A DNA stretch of 64,000 nt from Gordonia namibiensis NBRC 108229 (GCF_000298235.1 NZ_BAHE01000006.1:62001-126000), one strand, 5' to 3'; positions 50,865 to 58,792 are shown, numbered from the stretch's first letter. Notes: generated from the letters alone by a model not told the origin. Made by a program: numbers and translations.

Positions 50865-51173
50865 ATGAGCAGTGAAACCCCGCTCTTCGAATCCGTGATC
50901 AACTGGATTCGCAAGGGCTATCCCCGAGGTGTCTCGCGCACCGACTTCCCGCCCCTGATGGCGCTTCTCACGCGCGTGCTGACCGACGAGCAGGTCACCG
51001 CCGTCGCGATGCAACTGGTCAAGGAGTACGGCCCCCGGGAACCGGTGAGCGAACAGCAGATCCACGACGCCATCAAGCGGGTCACCAGCGCACCCCCGAC
51101 GGCGGAGGAGGTCAACCAGGTCGCCGGACGTCTCGCCGCGGTCGGCTGGCCACTGCTGCCCAGCCGCCCCTGA
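50865..51173 (+). CDS. DUF3349 domain protein (Rv0543c counterpart)
   Basis: Small helical protein of 102 residues, DUF3349 family. The pattern INWIRKGYPRGVSRTDFPPLMALL, then LTDEQVTAVAMQLV and VNQVAGRLAAVGWPL, is typical. Its function is unknown. A second, diverged copy of the same domain follows at 51305, suggesting local duplication; the M. tuberculosis counterpart region has Rv0543c at this place. ATG at 50865, 58 bases after the preceding gene. Confidence 0.88.
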   Translation: MSSETPLFESVINWIRKGYPRGVSRTDFPPLMALLTRVLTDEQVTAVAMQLVKEYGPREPVSEQQIHDAIKRVTSAPPTAEEVNQVAGRLAAVGWPLLPSRP

Positions 51174-51304
51174 CACAGCGCTGCGCCGACACCGAGGACC
51201 GACAGCAGCACATCGAAACCTACAATCACGCTGAGTGGGTACGCATCAGCGTGTCCGCACCACGCCGGACGCACCTGCGTCCCGTCGAAGAAAGGGGGTG
51301 AGGA

Positions 51305-51637
51305 GTGGACCGCCCACAGTTGCTCTACCGCATCATCGAATGGCTGCGCACCGGATATCCCGACGGCGTGCCGCAGGGCGACTACATCCCACTCGTCGCC
51401 CTCCTGCGCCGTCAGCTCAGCGAGGACGAGGTGCAGGAGGTGTCGTCGCGGCTGATCCGACAGTCGCCGCCGCCTCCCGAGCCGATCTCTCAGATCGACG
51501 CGGCCGTGGCCATCACCAAGGTCACCCGTGAGCTGCCGCACGAGGACGACATCGCCCGCGTGCGTCGTCACCTGGAATCGTCGGGCTGGCCGTTCGACGG
51601 CCCCGACCCGAACGACGCGAATCGGGACGAGTCCTGA
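51305..51637 (+). CDS. DUF3349 domain protein, second copy
   Basis: Paralogue of the gene just upstream, 110 residues. IIEWLRTGYPDGVPQGDYIPLVALL aligns with INWIRKGYPRGVSRTDFPPLMALL of the first copy, and the ends ARVRRHLESSGWPF and VAGRLAAVGWPL also agree. A strongly purine-rich AAAGGGGGTGAGGA precedes the GTG at 51305. Its stop codon TGA (51635-51637) overlaps a CTG that is the likely true start of menE. Its function is unknown; two divergent copies could form a heteromer. Confidence 0.85.
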   Translation: MDRPQLLYRIIEWLRTGYPDGVPQGDYIPLVALLRRQLSEDEVQEVSSRLIRQSPPPPEPISQIDAAVAITKVTRELPHEDDIARVRRHLESSGWPFDGPDPNDANRDES

Positions 51638-51678
51638 GAACTCTGCGCGCCCTGTCCCTTCCCGCTCGACCGGAGGTC

Positions 51679-52788
51679 GTGGACCGACGCGACGAGCTGC
51701 TCGCCGTGCTCGACGGTTCGGTCGCGATCGTCCCCACCCCCGAGGACGCCCGTGAGACAGCGCTTCTGAGCGACGCGCTGTCGGTGGGTGAGCCGATCGC
51801 CGACGATGTCTCGCTCGTGGTCTCCACGTCGGGGTCGACCGGGGTCCCCAAAGGGGCGCAGCACACCCCCACGACGCTGGCCGTATCGGCGCAGGCCACC
51901 GCGGACCGCCTCGGCGGACCCGGTAACTGGCTCCTGGCCCTCGCCCCGCATCACATCGCCGGCCTTCAGGTCCTGTTGCGGGCCTTCGCGTCCGGGCACA
52001 CCCCCACCGTCCTCGATCTGGCCGCCGGCTTCGACGCCGACGAGTTCGCCGACGCGCTCGACCGGCTGGACGGGCCCCGGCGCTACACGTCCCTCGTACC
52101 GACGCAGCTGATCAAGGTCCTCGACTCACCGCGCGCGACCACCGCATTGCGAGCCGCAGACGGACTACTCGTCGGCGGTGCGGCGACCCCCGCTCCCCTG
52201 CTGCGCCGGGCCGTCGACGAGGGGCTCCCCATCGTCCGCACCTACGGGATGAGCGAGACCGCGGGCGGTTGTGTCTACGACGGCATCCCGCTCGACGGTG
52301 TCTCCATCCACATCGCCGAACCGTCGCCCGACGGTGTGGGACGCGTCGTCCTCGGCGGCCCGATGGTGGCGCACGGGTACCGCAACCTTCCCGACCATCC
52401 CGCCTTCGCCGAGGCCGGTTGGTTCCGCACCGATGACCTCGGCCGCCTCGACGACGGCGTCCTGTCGATCGTCGGGCGTGCCGACGAGGCCATCTCCACA
52501 GGCGGACTCACCGTCGTACCGCAGGTGGTGGAGGCGGTGATCGTCGAGGACCCGGCGGTCGCCGAATGCGTCGTCGTCGGAATTCCCGACGACCGTCTCG
52601 GCGAAAAGGTCGTCGCGGTCGTCGTCGCACGACGCGGAGAATCACCCGACGCCAACCGGATTCGCGGATCCGTCGCGGAACGTCTCGGCCGGTACGCGGC
52701 GCCACGTGAGGTTCTCGAGATCGAAGAGCTGCCGCTGCGTGGGCCGGGTAAGCCCGATCGCCGCGAGCTGCGTCGACGCTTCTCGTAG
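51679..52788 (+). CDS. menE: o-Succinylbenzoate-CoA ligase MenE
   Basis: ANL-superfamily ligase activating o-succinylbenzoate in menaquinone synthesis, 369 residues from the GTG at 51679. The P-loop is VVSTSGSTGVPKGA, the aromatic/A5 motif RTYGMSETAGGCVYDG, A7 GWFRTDDLG, and the A10 Lys is in RGPGKPDRREL. Actinobacterial MenE is short, as here. The frame stays open upstream as RTLRALSLPARPEV, resembling the normal MenE N-terminus, and begins at a CTG (51634) overlapping the previous stop, so the true protein may be 15 residues longer. Its own stop lies within a palindromic repeat. Confidence 0.92.
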   Translation: MDRRDELLAVLDGSVAIVPTPEDARETALLSDALSVGEPIADDVSLVVSTSGSTGVPKGAQHTPTTLAVSAQATADRLGGPGNWLLALAPHHIAGLQVLLRAFASGHTPTVLDLAAGFDADEFADALDRLDGPRRYTSLVPTQLIKVLDSPRATTALRAADGLLVGGAATPAPLLRRAVDEGLPIVRTYGMSETAGGCVYDGIPLDGVSIHIAEPSPDGVGRVVLGGPMVAHGYRNLPDHPAFAEAGWFRTDDLGRLDDGVLSIVGRADEAISTGGLTVVPQVVEAVIVEDPAVAECVVVGIPDDRLGEKVVAVVVARRGESPDANRIRGSVAERLGRYAAPREVLEIEELPLRGPGKPDRRELRRRFS

Positions 52789-52831
52789 ATGTCGCGGATC
52801 GTGTCGGGCTGCACTACGTTTCGCGACATCT
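52786..52831. repeat. Palindromic repeat, copy 1 (flanks DUF559 gene)
   Basis: AGATGTCGCG (52787-52796) and its inverted copy CGCGACATCT (52822-52831) enclose 25 bases. The first 21 bases (from 52786) are identical to copy 2 at 53765, in the same orientation. The menE stop codon overlaps its left edge. Confidence 0.9.
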
Positions 52832-52835
52832 GGTC

Positions 52836-53615
52836 TCAAGCCGCGGCGCTGATCGCCTGACGGATCGTCGATACGACGTAGCCGGCCCGTTCCGTCAGGT
52901 CGGTCCAGGTGAAGTTGAGGACCGTCCAGCCGGCCGCGATCAGTGCGTTCCGTCGGGTGCGGTCGTGCTGGAACGTGTCGGCGTCCCGATGGAAGGCGAA
53001 GCCGTCGAGTTCCACCGCCACCATCTGCGCGATGAACGCGAGATCGATCTCGTACCCGCAGCTGGGATGGTTGGCGACCCAGCCGCCGATCCCCGCGTCG
53101 TCGAGGATCGACACCGCGAGACGCTCCGCCGCCGACCGTGCACCCGACTCCAGCAACTCGATCATCGGAGCCATCTCCGCCGCTCCGACACAGCGGTACC
53201 GGCGCCGGTACGCCTCCTCAAGACGTTCGACGCTGATCCGACGCTGTTGCAGCGCCGAATCCAGAACTCCCGCTCCCTGTTCGACGGCCCCTTCGAGCGC
53301 CGACAACGCGACCCCGGTGACCCGCAGATCTCCTCGGATGAGGACGTCTGCGTCGTCGAGGAACCGGTTGAGTATCCGTACGCCTTTGATCGGTGGGCCG
53401 TGCCGTCCGCGGGGTGCAGTGACGGTGATCGTCTCGGGCGGGTCGTCGACGATGCCATGCCACCAGGCCGCCGCCAGTCCCGACAGGGTCGCCGACGGCC
53501 CGACCGACAGTGTCGCGATCCTGGCGGTGGTCCGGTCGGTGACGGGATGGTCGGCGAGCCGGTACAGCCGGGGACGGACACCGACCCACTCCCCGGCGGA
53601 CAACCTCCGGCGCAC
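52836..53615 (-). CDS. DUF559 (Vsr-like nuclease) protein with AbiEi-type N-terminus, frameshifted
   Basis: Protein of 259 residues from the GTG at 53615. The first half resembles AbiEi-type antitoxin/winged-helix proteins (GEWVGVRPRLYRLADHP, LSGLAAAWWHGI). The C-terminal half (about 165-255) is DUF559, a very-short-patch-repair-like nuclease fold with GYEIDLAFIAQMVAVELDGFAFH and HDRTRRNALIAAGWTVLNFTWTDL, keeping the Asp and Glu of the PD-(D/E)xK-like core. The usual N-terminal helix-turn-helix is present upstream but one base out of frame (see 53616-53710), so the gene is broken or translated from an internal start. It is bracketed by two palindromic repeats. Confidence 0.75.
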   Translation of the reverse strand: MRRRLSAGEWVGVRPRLYRLADHPVTDRTTARIATLSVGPSATLSGLAAAWWHGIVDDPPETITVTAPRGRHGPPIKGVRILNRFLDDADVLIRGDLRVTGVALSALEGAVEQGAGVLDSALQQRRISVERLEEAYRRRYRCVGAAEMAPMIELLESGARSAAERLAVSILDDAGIGGWVANHPSCGYEIDLAFIAQMVAVELDGFAFHRDADTFQHDRTRRNALIAAGWTVLNFTWTDLTERAGYVVSTIRQAISAAA

Positions 53616-53710
53616 GCCGAGCGATCGAATCCGTGCTCACGTGCCTCGGCAGCAGTGATGACACCGTCGTGTTCGAGGGCAAGGGCTCGTAGTTTCGGCG
53701 GGGTTCGCAC
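53616..53710 (-). pseudogene. Out-of-frame N-terminal part of the DUF559 gene
   Basis: From a GTG at 53710 the minus strand reads RTPPKLRALALEHDGVITAA then EAREHGFDRSA, the normal start of AbiEi/DUF559 proteins. It then loses the frame. Insertion of one G in the GGCGTGCGC context near 53616 would restore SAVRRRLSAGEW and join it to the downstream frame. Confidence 0.7.
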
Positions 53711-53764
53711 CTTGATTAGACGTATTCGCAGGTCGGTGCGGTTCCGGCCAATTGTGTCTGCGTG

Positions 53765-53809
53765 TAGATGTCGCGGATCGTGTCGCGCGCCGAACGGTGC
53801 GCGACATCT
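53765..53809. repeat. Palindromic repeat, copy 2 (flanks DUF559 gene)
   Basis: AGATGTCGCG (53766-53775) and CGCGACATCT (53800-53809) enclose 24 bases. It shares its first 21 bases with copy 1 and has the same orientation. It lies 45 bases upstream of the menA start. Confidence 0.9.
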
Positions 53810-53853
53810 GATGGGGTGGTCGGCGGACATCCGACGCGTGGCAGGATCGATCC

Positions 53854-54726
53854 GTGGCAACCGCATCGCAGTGGATTCAGGGCGCACGCCCGAGGACTCT
53901 CCCCAACGCCGTGGCACCCGTCGTGGCCGGCGTCGGAGCGGCGCTCCATCACGGCGGGATCTCGTGGTGGAAGGCCGTGCTCGCGCTGGCCGTGGCGATG
54001 GCGTTCATCATCGGCGTGAACTTCGCGAACGACTACTCCGACGGCGTGCGCGGCACCGACGATGACCGAGTCGGCCCGCTGCGCCTCGTCGGCTCCGGCG
54101 TGGCGTCGCCGGGTTCGGTGAAGGCGGCAGCGTTCATCTGCTTCGGCATCGGCGCGGTGTGCGGCCTCGTGCTGGCGATCGCGACGGCCTGGTGGCTGGT
54201 CGTCGTGGGCGCGGTCTGCATCGCGGGCGCCTGGTTCTACACCGGCGGCAAGCGGCCCTACGGCTACGCCGGGTGGGGCGAGGTCGCGGTGTTCGTGTTC
54301 TTCGGACTGGTCGCGGTGCTCGGTACCCAGTTCGTGGTGTCGGACCGCGTCGACCTGGTCGGCCTCGCCTGTGCCGTGGGCGTGGGCGCGGTCTCGTGCA
54401 GTGTGCTGGTCGTCAACAACCTCCGCGACATCCCGACCGACACCGAGAGCGGCAAGATCACCCTCGCAGTTCGGCTCGGCGATGCCCGCACCCGAATCCT
54501 GTTCGCTGTGTTGCTCATGACCCCGCTCGTGATGAGCGTGGCGCTGGCCTTCGCGACCCCGTGGGGGCTCGTCGGGCTGCTGACCTTCCCGCTGCTGTGG
54601 CAGGCGTACACGCCGGTCCGCACCGGGGCACAGGGCCCGGCGCTCATCCCGTCGATCGGGACGACCGGCAAGGCGATGCTTGCATGGGCGGTCGTCACCG
54701 CGGTGGCGTTGGCGCTGACCTCTTAG
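53854..54726 (+). CDS. menA: 1,4-Dihydroxy-2-naphthoate polyprenyltransferase MenA
   Basis: UbiA-family membrane prenyltransferase of 290 residues, attaching the prenyl tail to dihydroxynaphthoate. The first Asp-rich motif is [17 protein letters not shown] and the second is in [16 protein letters not shown]. About eight to nine hydrophobic segments follow the usual pattern. It starts with [17 protein letters not shown], typical of MenA. GTG at 53854. It ends at a strong hairpin shared with the convergent Clp-N gene. Confidence 0.95.
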   Translation: MATASQWIQGARPRTLPNAVAPVVAGVGAALHHGGISWWKAVLALAVAMAFIIGVNFANDYSDGVRGTDDDRVGPLRLVGSGVASPGSVKAAAFICFGIGAVCGLVLAIATAWWLVVVGAVCIAGAWFYTGGKRPYGYAGWGEVAVFVFFGLVAVLGTQFVVSDRVDLVGLACAVGVGAVSCSVLVVNNLRDIPTDTESGKITLAVRLGDARTRILFAVLLMTPLVMSVALAFATPWGLVGLLTFPLLWQAYTPVRTGAQGPALIPSIGTTGKAMLAWAVVTAVALALTS

Positions 54727-54731
54727 AAACG

Positions 54732-54777
54732 ACGACGACCCCGCCTCCGGAATCGGTTCCGGGGGCGGGGTCGTCGT
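54732..54777. terminator. Bidirectional terminator between menA and Clp-N gene
   Basis: A 14-bp perfect stem (54732-54745 with 54764-54777) is extended inward by a wobble and six more pairs (CCGGAA/TTCCGG) around loop TCGG, followed by TTG. It lies between convergent stops. Confidence 0.9.
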
Positions 54778-54785
54778 TTGTGGGG

Positions 54786-55664
54786 TCACACCTCGGCGTC
54801 GACCTCGGGCAGGCTCGCCCAGACGGCCGCCTTGAGTTCATCTGCGGTGGTGGCTGATTCGATCAGCGTCTTCGACGCGTCGTCGGCGGCGTCGATGATG
54901 CCGAGCAGCAGGTACTCGGCACGTAGCCGCCGGTCGCCCCGTTCGCGTGCGATCTCGACTGCTCGGGCGAACACCGCGCGGGTGTCCGGGGCGAACCGAG
55001 GCCGGTTACCCCGTCCGCGCGGACCCCGACGACCACGACCCGGCTCCCAGGGACCTTCGCCACCAGGGCCGAAGGGTCCGCCGGGACCGAACGGTCCGGG
55101 CCCGAAACCGCCGGGGCCGAAGCCCCCCGGGCCCTCAGGACCGAATCCCGGGCCGAAACCTTCCGGCCCGCAGTCGGGGCGGGGTCCGCGAGCACGATGC
55201 GGTCCGTGACCGTGTCCATGCCGGCGTCCGTGGCCTCGGCCGCGTCCGCGACCTCCGTCGGGACCTCCGCGTCGTCCCGGCCCGCGTTCGGGGCGTTCGC
55301 CCCAACCGTCGGACAGGTCCTCACCGAAGCGCCCGCGGACGGCTTCGCGCACCTTGTCGAGGTCGATCCCGATGCTCCGCAGAGCTTCTCGGTCCTCCTC
55401 GTAGCGCCGGGCCGCCGACTCGTCGTCGGTGTCGGCCGCGTCCGCCTGGTCTGCGTGCTCCTCGTGGTACTTGCGAACCACTTCTCGCGCCGTGGCCAGG
55501 GTCAGCCCCTGATCGGCCAGGATCGAGAACAGCGGGCTCCGGGCGTTGCAGAGCATGCCCAGGATCAGATGATCGTTTCCCAGTTGCCGATGTCCGAGGT
55601 CGGCGGCCTCCTGCGTGGCGAAGGCCAGCAGCATCTTGTCATCACGAGTGATTCGTTCAAACAT
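54786..55664 (-). CDS. Clp N-terminal-repeat protein with Gly/His/Pro-rich insert
   Basis: Protein of 292 residues with Clp_N (ClpC-type adaptor-binding) repeats but no ATPase module. The first repeat is at about 1-70 (FERITRDDKMLLAFATQEA ... GNDHLILGML) with an associated helix at 90-115, and the second at about 224-285 (FAPDTRAVFARAVEIA ... AEYLLLGIID). Between them residues 118-222 are low-complexity: an Arg/Gly/His stretch followed by GFGPGGFGPGPFGPGG-type repeats. Such proteins may act as adaptors or decoys for Clp proteases. GAAGGAGAC precedes the ATG at 55664. The start overlaps the end of the upstream helix-turn-helix gene by 8 bases, so the pair is one operon. Confidence 0.85.
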   Translation of the reverse strand: MFERITRDDKMLLAFATQEAADLGHRQLGNDHLILGMLCNARSPLFSILADQGLTLATAREVVRKYHEEHADQADAADTDDESAARRYEEDREALRSIGIDLDKVREAVRGRFGEDLSDGWGERPERGPGRRGGPDGGRGRGRGHGRRHGHGHGPHRARGPRPDCGPEGFGPGFGPEGPGGFGPGGFGPGPFGPGGPFGPGGEGPWEPGRGRRGPRGRGNRPRFAPDTRAVFARAVEIARERGDRRLRAEYLLLGIIDAADDASKTLIESATTADELKAAVWASLPEVDAEV

Positions 55665-55938
55665 CTTTGTCTCCTTCGGGTCCGCCCTCGCGGACCTCAC
55701 GTTGTGAGTGCTTCTGATGCACGGCCTGCCGGCTGATCTGCAGTACTTCTGCGATCGATTGCCAGCTCCAGCCATTGGCGCGAGCGTTGGCGACCTGTAC
55801 TTCTTCGAGTCGGTCGGCCAGCGTGCGCAGCGCCCGAACCGCTGCCAGGCCCTTCGCTGGGTCGCTGCTCGCGGCATCTCCTGCGAGGTCAGGACCCTGG
55901 GCGTCGTCCGGCGTTTCGGTCTTCTGGTCGTCGTGCAT
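55657..55938 (-). CDS. Small helix-turn-helix protein, partner of Clp-N gene
   Basis: Protein of 93 residues. An acidic N-terminus is followed by a helix at about 30-58 (VRALRTLADRLEEVQVANARAN) and a helix-turn-helix WSWQSIAEVLQISRQAVHQKHS at about 57-78. It probably binds DNA and could regulate its own operon through the inverted repeat over its promoter. The ATG at 55938 has no ribosome-binding site; the predicted transcript begins at or near it, suggesting leaderless translation. It overlaps the Clp-N gene start. Confidence 0.8.
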   Translation of the reverse strand: MHDDQKTETPDDAQGPDLAGDAASSDPAKGLAAVRALRTLADRLEEVQVANARANGWSWQSIAEVLQISRQAVHQKHSQREVREGGPEGDKDV

Positions 55939-55944
55939 GTTGTC

Positions 55945-55987
55945 AGGTTATGTTGACATCGGGCAGCTTGTCAAGAATTATTGACAA
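55945..55987 (-). promoter_or_regulatory. Promoter and operator of the HTH/Clp-N operon
   Basis: On the minus strand: -35 TTGACA (55974-55969), an 18-base spacer, -10 TAACCT (55950-55945), then seven bases to the ATG. A palindrome TTGTCAA, six bases, TTGACAA (55968-55987) covers the -35, a likely operator. Confidence 0.65.
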
Positions 55988-56015
55988 ACCCAGCCGACGC
56001 CCGCCCCCATCTGAG

Positions 56016-56062
56016 TAAAAGTCGAGGCAGTTTGATCCGCCGACCGGGTCAAACTGCCTCGA
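56016..56062 (-). terminator. Terminator of the ABC exporter operon
   Basis: A perfect 14-bp stem (56022-56035 with 56049-56062) with a 13-base loop. On the minus strand it is followed by CTTTTACTC. It lies 22 bases after the permease stop. Confidence 0.88.
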
Positions 56063-56083
56063 GAAAAATTGGGCCGCCTGCGG

Positions 56084-58792
56084 CTACTCGTTCAGGATCG
56101 ACTCGCTGATGTTCATCCGCGCCGCGCGCACGGCCGGCAGGAACGCGCCCACCAGGCACAGCGCCACCGCGATCGCGACGAACATCGCCGCCGATGGCCG
56201 CGGCGAATAGATCACGGTCAACGAGGTTGTGACGCTGAGGATGCGGTCGCTCAGCAGGTGCATCAGCGCGCCGAGGATCACCCCGACCAGGGCTCCGACG
56301 ACGGCGACCGCGGCGGCCTCGGCAAGCACCATGCGAGAGATGAACTTTCGGGACGCTCCCATCGCACGGAGCACACCCAACTCACGACGGCGCTCGATCA
56401 CCGAGAGCAGCAGGGTGTTCAGCAGCGCGATGGCCGCGGCGCCGGCCACGATCCACTGGATGGCCACCGTGAACGAACCCGCCTGCTGGACGGTCGCCTG
56501 CGTGGCGGCGAGCGCCTCGGCACCGGTGTAGACGCTGATGGGTTTGTTGCCGGTGGTCGGGACATCCGCGACCAGCGTCTCGAGTGCCTGCTGCACCTGT
56601 TCGGGATCGGCGTCGCGGGCGGTGATCACCTGCAGGTAGGTGTCGCCCTCACGTCCGAACCACTCCCCCAACTGCTTCTGCGACAACGCGGCGACCCCGG
56701 AGTCCACGGACACGTAGTCGACGGTGTCCCGGACGACAACGTCGTGCGGGCCGGTCGGCGTCGCCAGCGTCACCGTGTCCCCGACACCCACATCGAGCAC
56801 GCGCGCAAGCACATTCGACAACAGGATGCCGTTCCCGGCGAGCACCTGCTCGACCGACTCCGGCGTCGCCTTCCGCATGAACGGTGCGCGCGAACCCGGT
56901 TCCAGGCCCTGCACATTCGCCCGGCTCTCGCCGATGTTGACCGCGGCCCACTGACCGCCGACGACCTCGGTCACGCCGGGCACCTTCGCGGCCTCGCCGC
57001 GGATCGATGGCGGCAGGATCGGGCCCAGCGGCAGGCTCGCCGCCGAGGACGACGACACGTAGAAGTCCGGGTCGCCCAGTCCGTCCAGCGACTTCGACAT
57101 CGACGACACCAGGTTGTCCAGCGCGCCCGACGTTCCCATGCCCACCGCGATCGCGACGGCCACGGTCATGAGTGTCGCCCACGCCCGACGCGGCGCGCGC
57201 TCGGTGTTGACCGACGCGAGCTGACCCGGTCCGCGGAACCAGCGGGCGACCCGAACGACCAGCCACGTCAACGGGTTCGACAACGCGAAGCACACCAGCA
57301 GGGCGCCCACGAGATAGACGACACCGGCCAGGATCGCGGGTCGACCGGGCACCGTCGCGACGATCACCCACGACGCGATCAACCCGGCGACCCCCACGAT
57401 CCCGGCGATCACGACGACCGGTCCGTGGCGCTTCGACGCGTCGGACACCTCGACGGGAGCCATCGCCTCCACCGGCGACACCGAGAACACCGACCGCGCG
57501 GCCAGCGATGTGGCAGCGACACAGGCGATCACACACGCGAGGACCGCGACCACCGGCGCGTACCCCGGCAGGTGATAGTTGATGACCGTGCCCACCGTGT
57601 CGGGTGGCGGGTCGGGCAGACTCGCGATCACCGCCCGGCCGGCGAGGATTCCGAGCGGGATTCCGATCACGCCGCCGACCAGACCCATCAGTGCGGCCTC
57701 GCCCAGCATGTCGCCGACGAGGTGGGATCGTCTGGCGCCCAACGCCCGGATCATGGCGAGGGAACCGCGTCGCGACGCCACCGCCATGTTCATGGTGTTG
57801 AAGACCAGGAACGCGGCGATCACCAGGGACACCAGCGAGACGAGCAGCGTCGCGTCGCGCGTCACCGAACTCGCGACCTCGGCCTGTTTGGCGCGGAAGT
57901 CCGGGTCGACGACCACCGCACGGCCGTCGACGATCTCCTCGACCTGCTTGCGCACCGACCCGACGTCGACGCCCGGTTCGGTGACGATGAGGATCGAATC
58001 GAGCCGCCCTTCCAGCCCGACGAGTCGCTGCGCGAGGTCCAGGTACGCGAACAGAAACCGGCCGTTGTTGAGTCCGGCGGCCTGCTCGTTGTCGACGACC
58101 TCCAGCACCTCAACATCGATGCCGTTGACCGTCAACTGCTGCCCGACGTCGAGTCCGAGTCCCGGTCCGACGAAGACACCGTTGCGCAGTCGGTCGAAGT
58201 CGATCGACTCGGAGTTCTCCTGTTGGACGGCGGATCGCAGACTCCCCGACAGAGAAGTGACACGCTGGTCCGAGCCGATGAGCGGGATCGCCGACTCGTT
58301 GACGACCACCGACCCGCGGATCATCGGCACCACCGCCTTCGCCCCGTCGACGTCGCGGCGGATCTGGCCGGCCAACGACTGGTCGACGCCGCTGTCGGCG
58401 ATCGCCGCGACCTCGAGATCGGCCGAACCGGAGATCGCATTGTTGAACGCGCGCACCGACTCCGACGTCGAACCGAAGGTTCCCAGAACCGCGATGAGCA
58501 GTGCTGAGGAGACGATCACCACCGCCAGCGAGGTGAAGAGACGCAGCCGGTGGGTGCGGATCTCTCGGATGTTGAGCAGTCGGATACGGGTGAAGCCGGC
58601 GAGCAGGGCTTCGACACGCCTCCTCGCTCCGCTCGTCGGCTGCTCAGCCGGCGGGGGGACACGTCCTGCGCCGCTCGTCGGCTGCTCAGCCGGCGGGGGG
58701 ACACGTCCTGCGCCGCTCGTCGGCTGCTCAACCGGCGGGGGGACACGTCCTGCGCCGCTCGTCGGCTGCTCAGCCGGCGGGGTGTCGCTCAC
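56084..58792 (-). CDS. FtsX-like ABC transporter permease
   Basis: Membrane permease of 902 residues from a MacB/LolE-like exporter. After a repetitive N-terminal leader (residues about 1-55, repeats of AEQPTSGAGRVPPP) come an anchor segment (about 83-105), a long extracytoplasmic domain, a central bundle of FtsX-type and linking membrane segments (about 315-560), a second extracytoplasmic domain and a final FtsX bundle (about 770-895) containing ERRRELGVLRAMGASRKFISRMVLAE. It is probably involved in lipid or peptide export or lipoprotein handling. The GTG at 58792 overlaps the ATPase stop as GTGA. The repetitive leader derives from a dispersed DNA repeat. Confidence 0.9.
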   Translation of the reverse strand: MSDTPPAEQPTSGAGRVPPPVEQPTSGAGRVPPPAEQPTSGAGRVPPPAEQPTSGARRRVEALLAGFTRIRLLNIREIRTHRLRLFTSLAVVIVSSALLIAVLGTFGSTSESVRAFNNAISGSADLEVAAIADSGVDQSLAGQIRRDVDGAKAVVPMIRGSVVVNESAIPLIGSDQRVTSLSGSLRSAVQQENSESIDFDRLRNGVFVGPGLGLDVGQQLTVNGIDVEVLEVVDNEQAAGLNNGRFLFAYLDLAQRLVGLEGRLDSILIVTEPGVDVGSVRKQVEEIVDGRAVVVDPDFRAKQAEVASSVTRDATLLVSLVSLVIAAFLVFNTMNMAVASRRGSLAMIRALGARRSHLVGDMLGEAALMGLVGGVIGIPLGILAGRAVIASLPDPPPDTVGTVINYHLPGYAPVVAVLACVIACVAATSLAARSVFSVSPVEAMAPVEVSDASKRHGPVVVIAGIVGVAGLIASWVIVATVPGRPAILAGVVYLVGALLVCFALSNPLTWLVVRVARWFRGPGQLASVNTERAPRRAWATLMTVAVAIAVGMGTSGALDNLVSSMSKSLDGLGDPDFYVSSSSAASLPLGPILPPSIRGEAAKVPGVTEVVGGQWAAVNIGESRANVQGLEPGSRAPFMRKATPESVEQVLAGNGILLSNVLARVLDVGVGDTVTLATPTGPHDVVVRDTVDYVSVDSGVAALSQKQLGEWFGREGDTYLQVITARDADPEQVQQALETLVADVPTTGNKPISVYTGAEALAATQATVQQAGSFTVAIQWIVAGAAAIALLNTLLLSVIERRRELGVLRAMGASRKFISRMVLAEAAAVAVVGALVGVILGALMHLLSDRILSVTTSLTVIYSPRPSAAMFVAIAVALCLVGAFLPAVRAARMNISESILNE
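58631..58782. repeat. 42-bp tandem repeat inside the permease gene
   Basis: Four copies (58631, 58673, 58715 and a shorter one at 58757) of a 42-bp unit beginning GCTCGTCGGCTGCTCAGCCG encode 14-residue repeats in the protein leader. The sequence just before and within copy 1 matches, in reverse orientation, the 47-bp dispersed repeat of 9184-9327 with few differences. Confidence 0.9.

Noticed and set aside
56069-58507. 812-residue frame antisense to the ABC permease
   Set aside because: Composition is Arg/Asp/His-rich with no conserved block, and the permease on the other strand has clear FtsX features.
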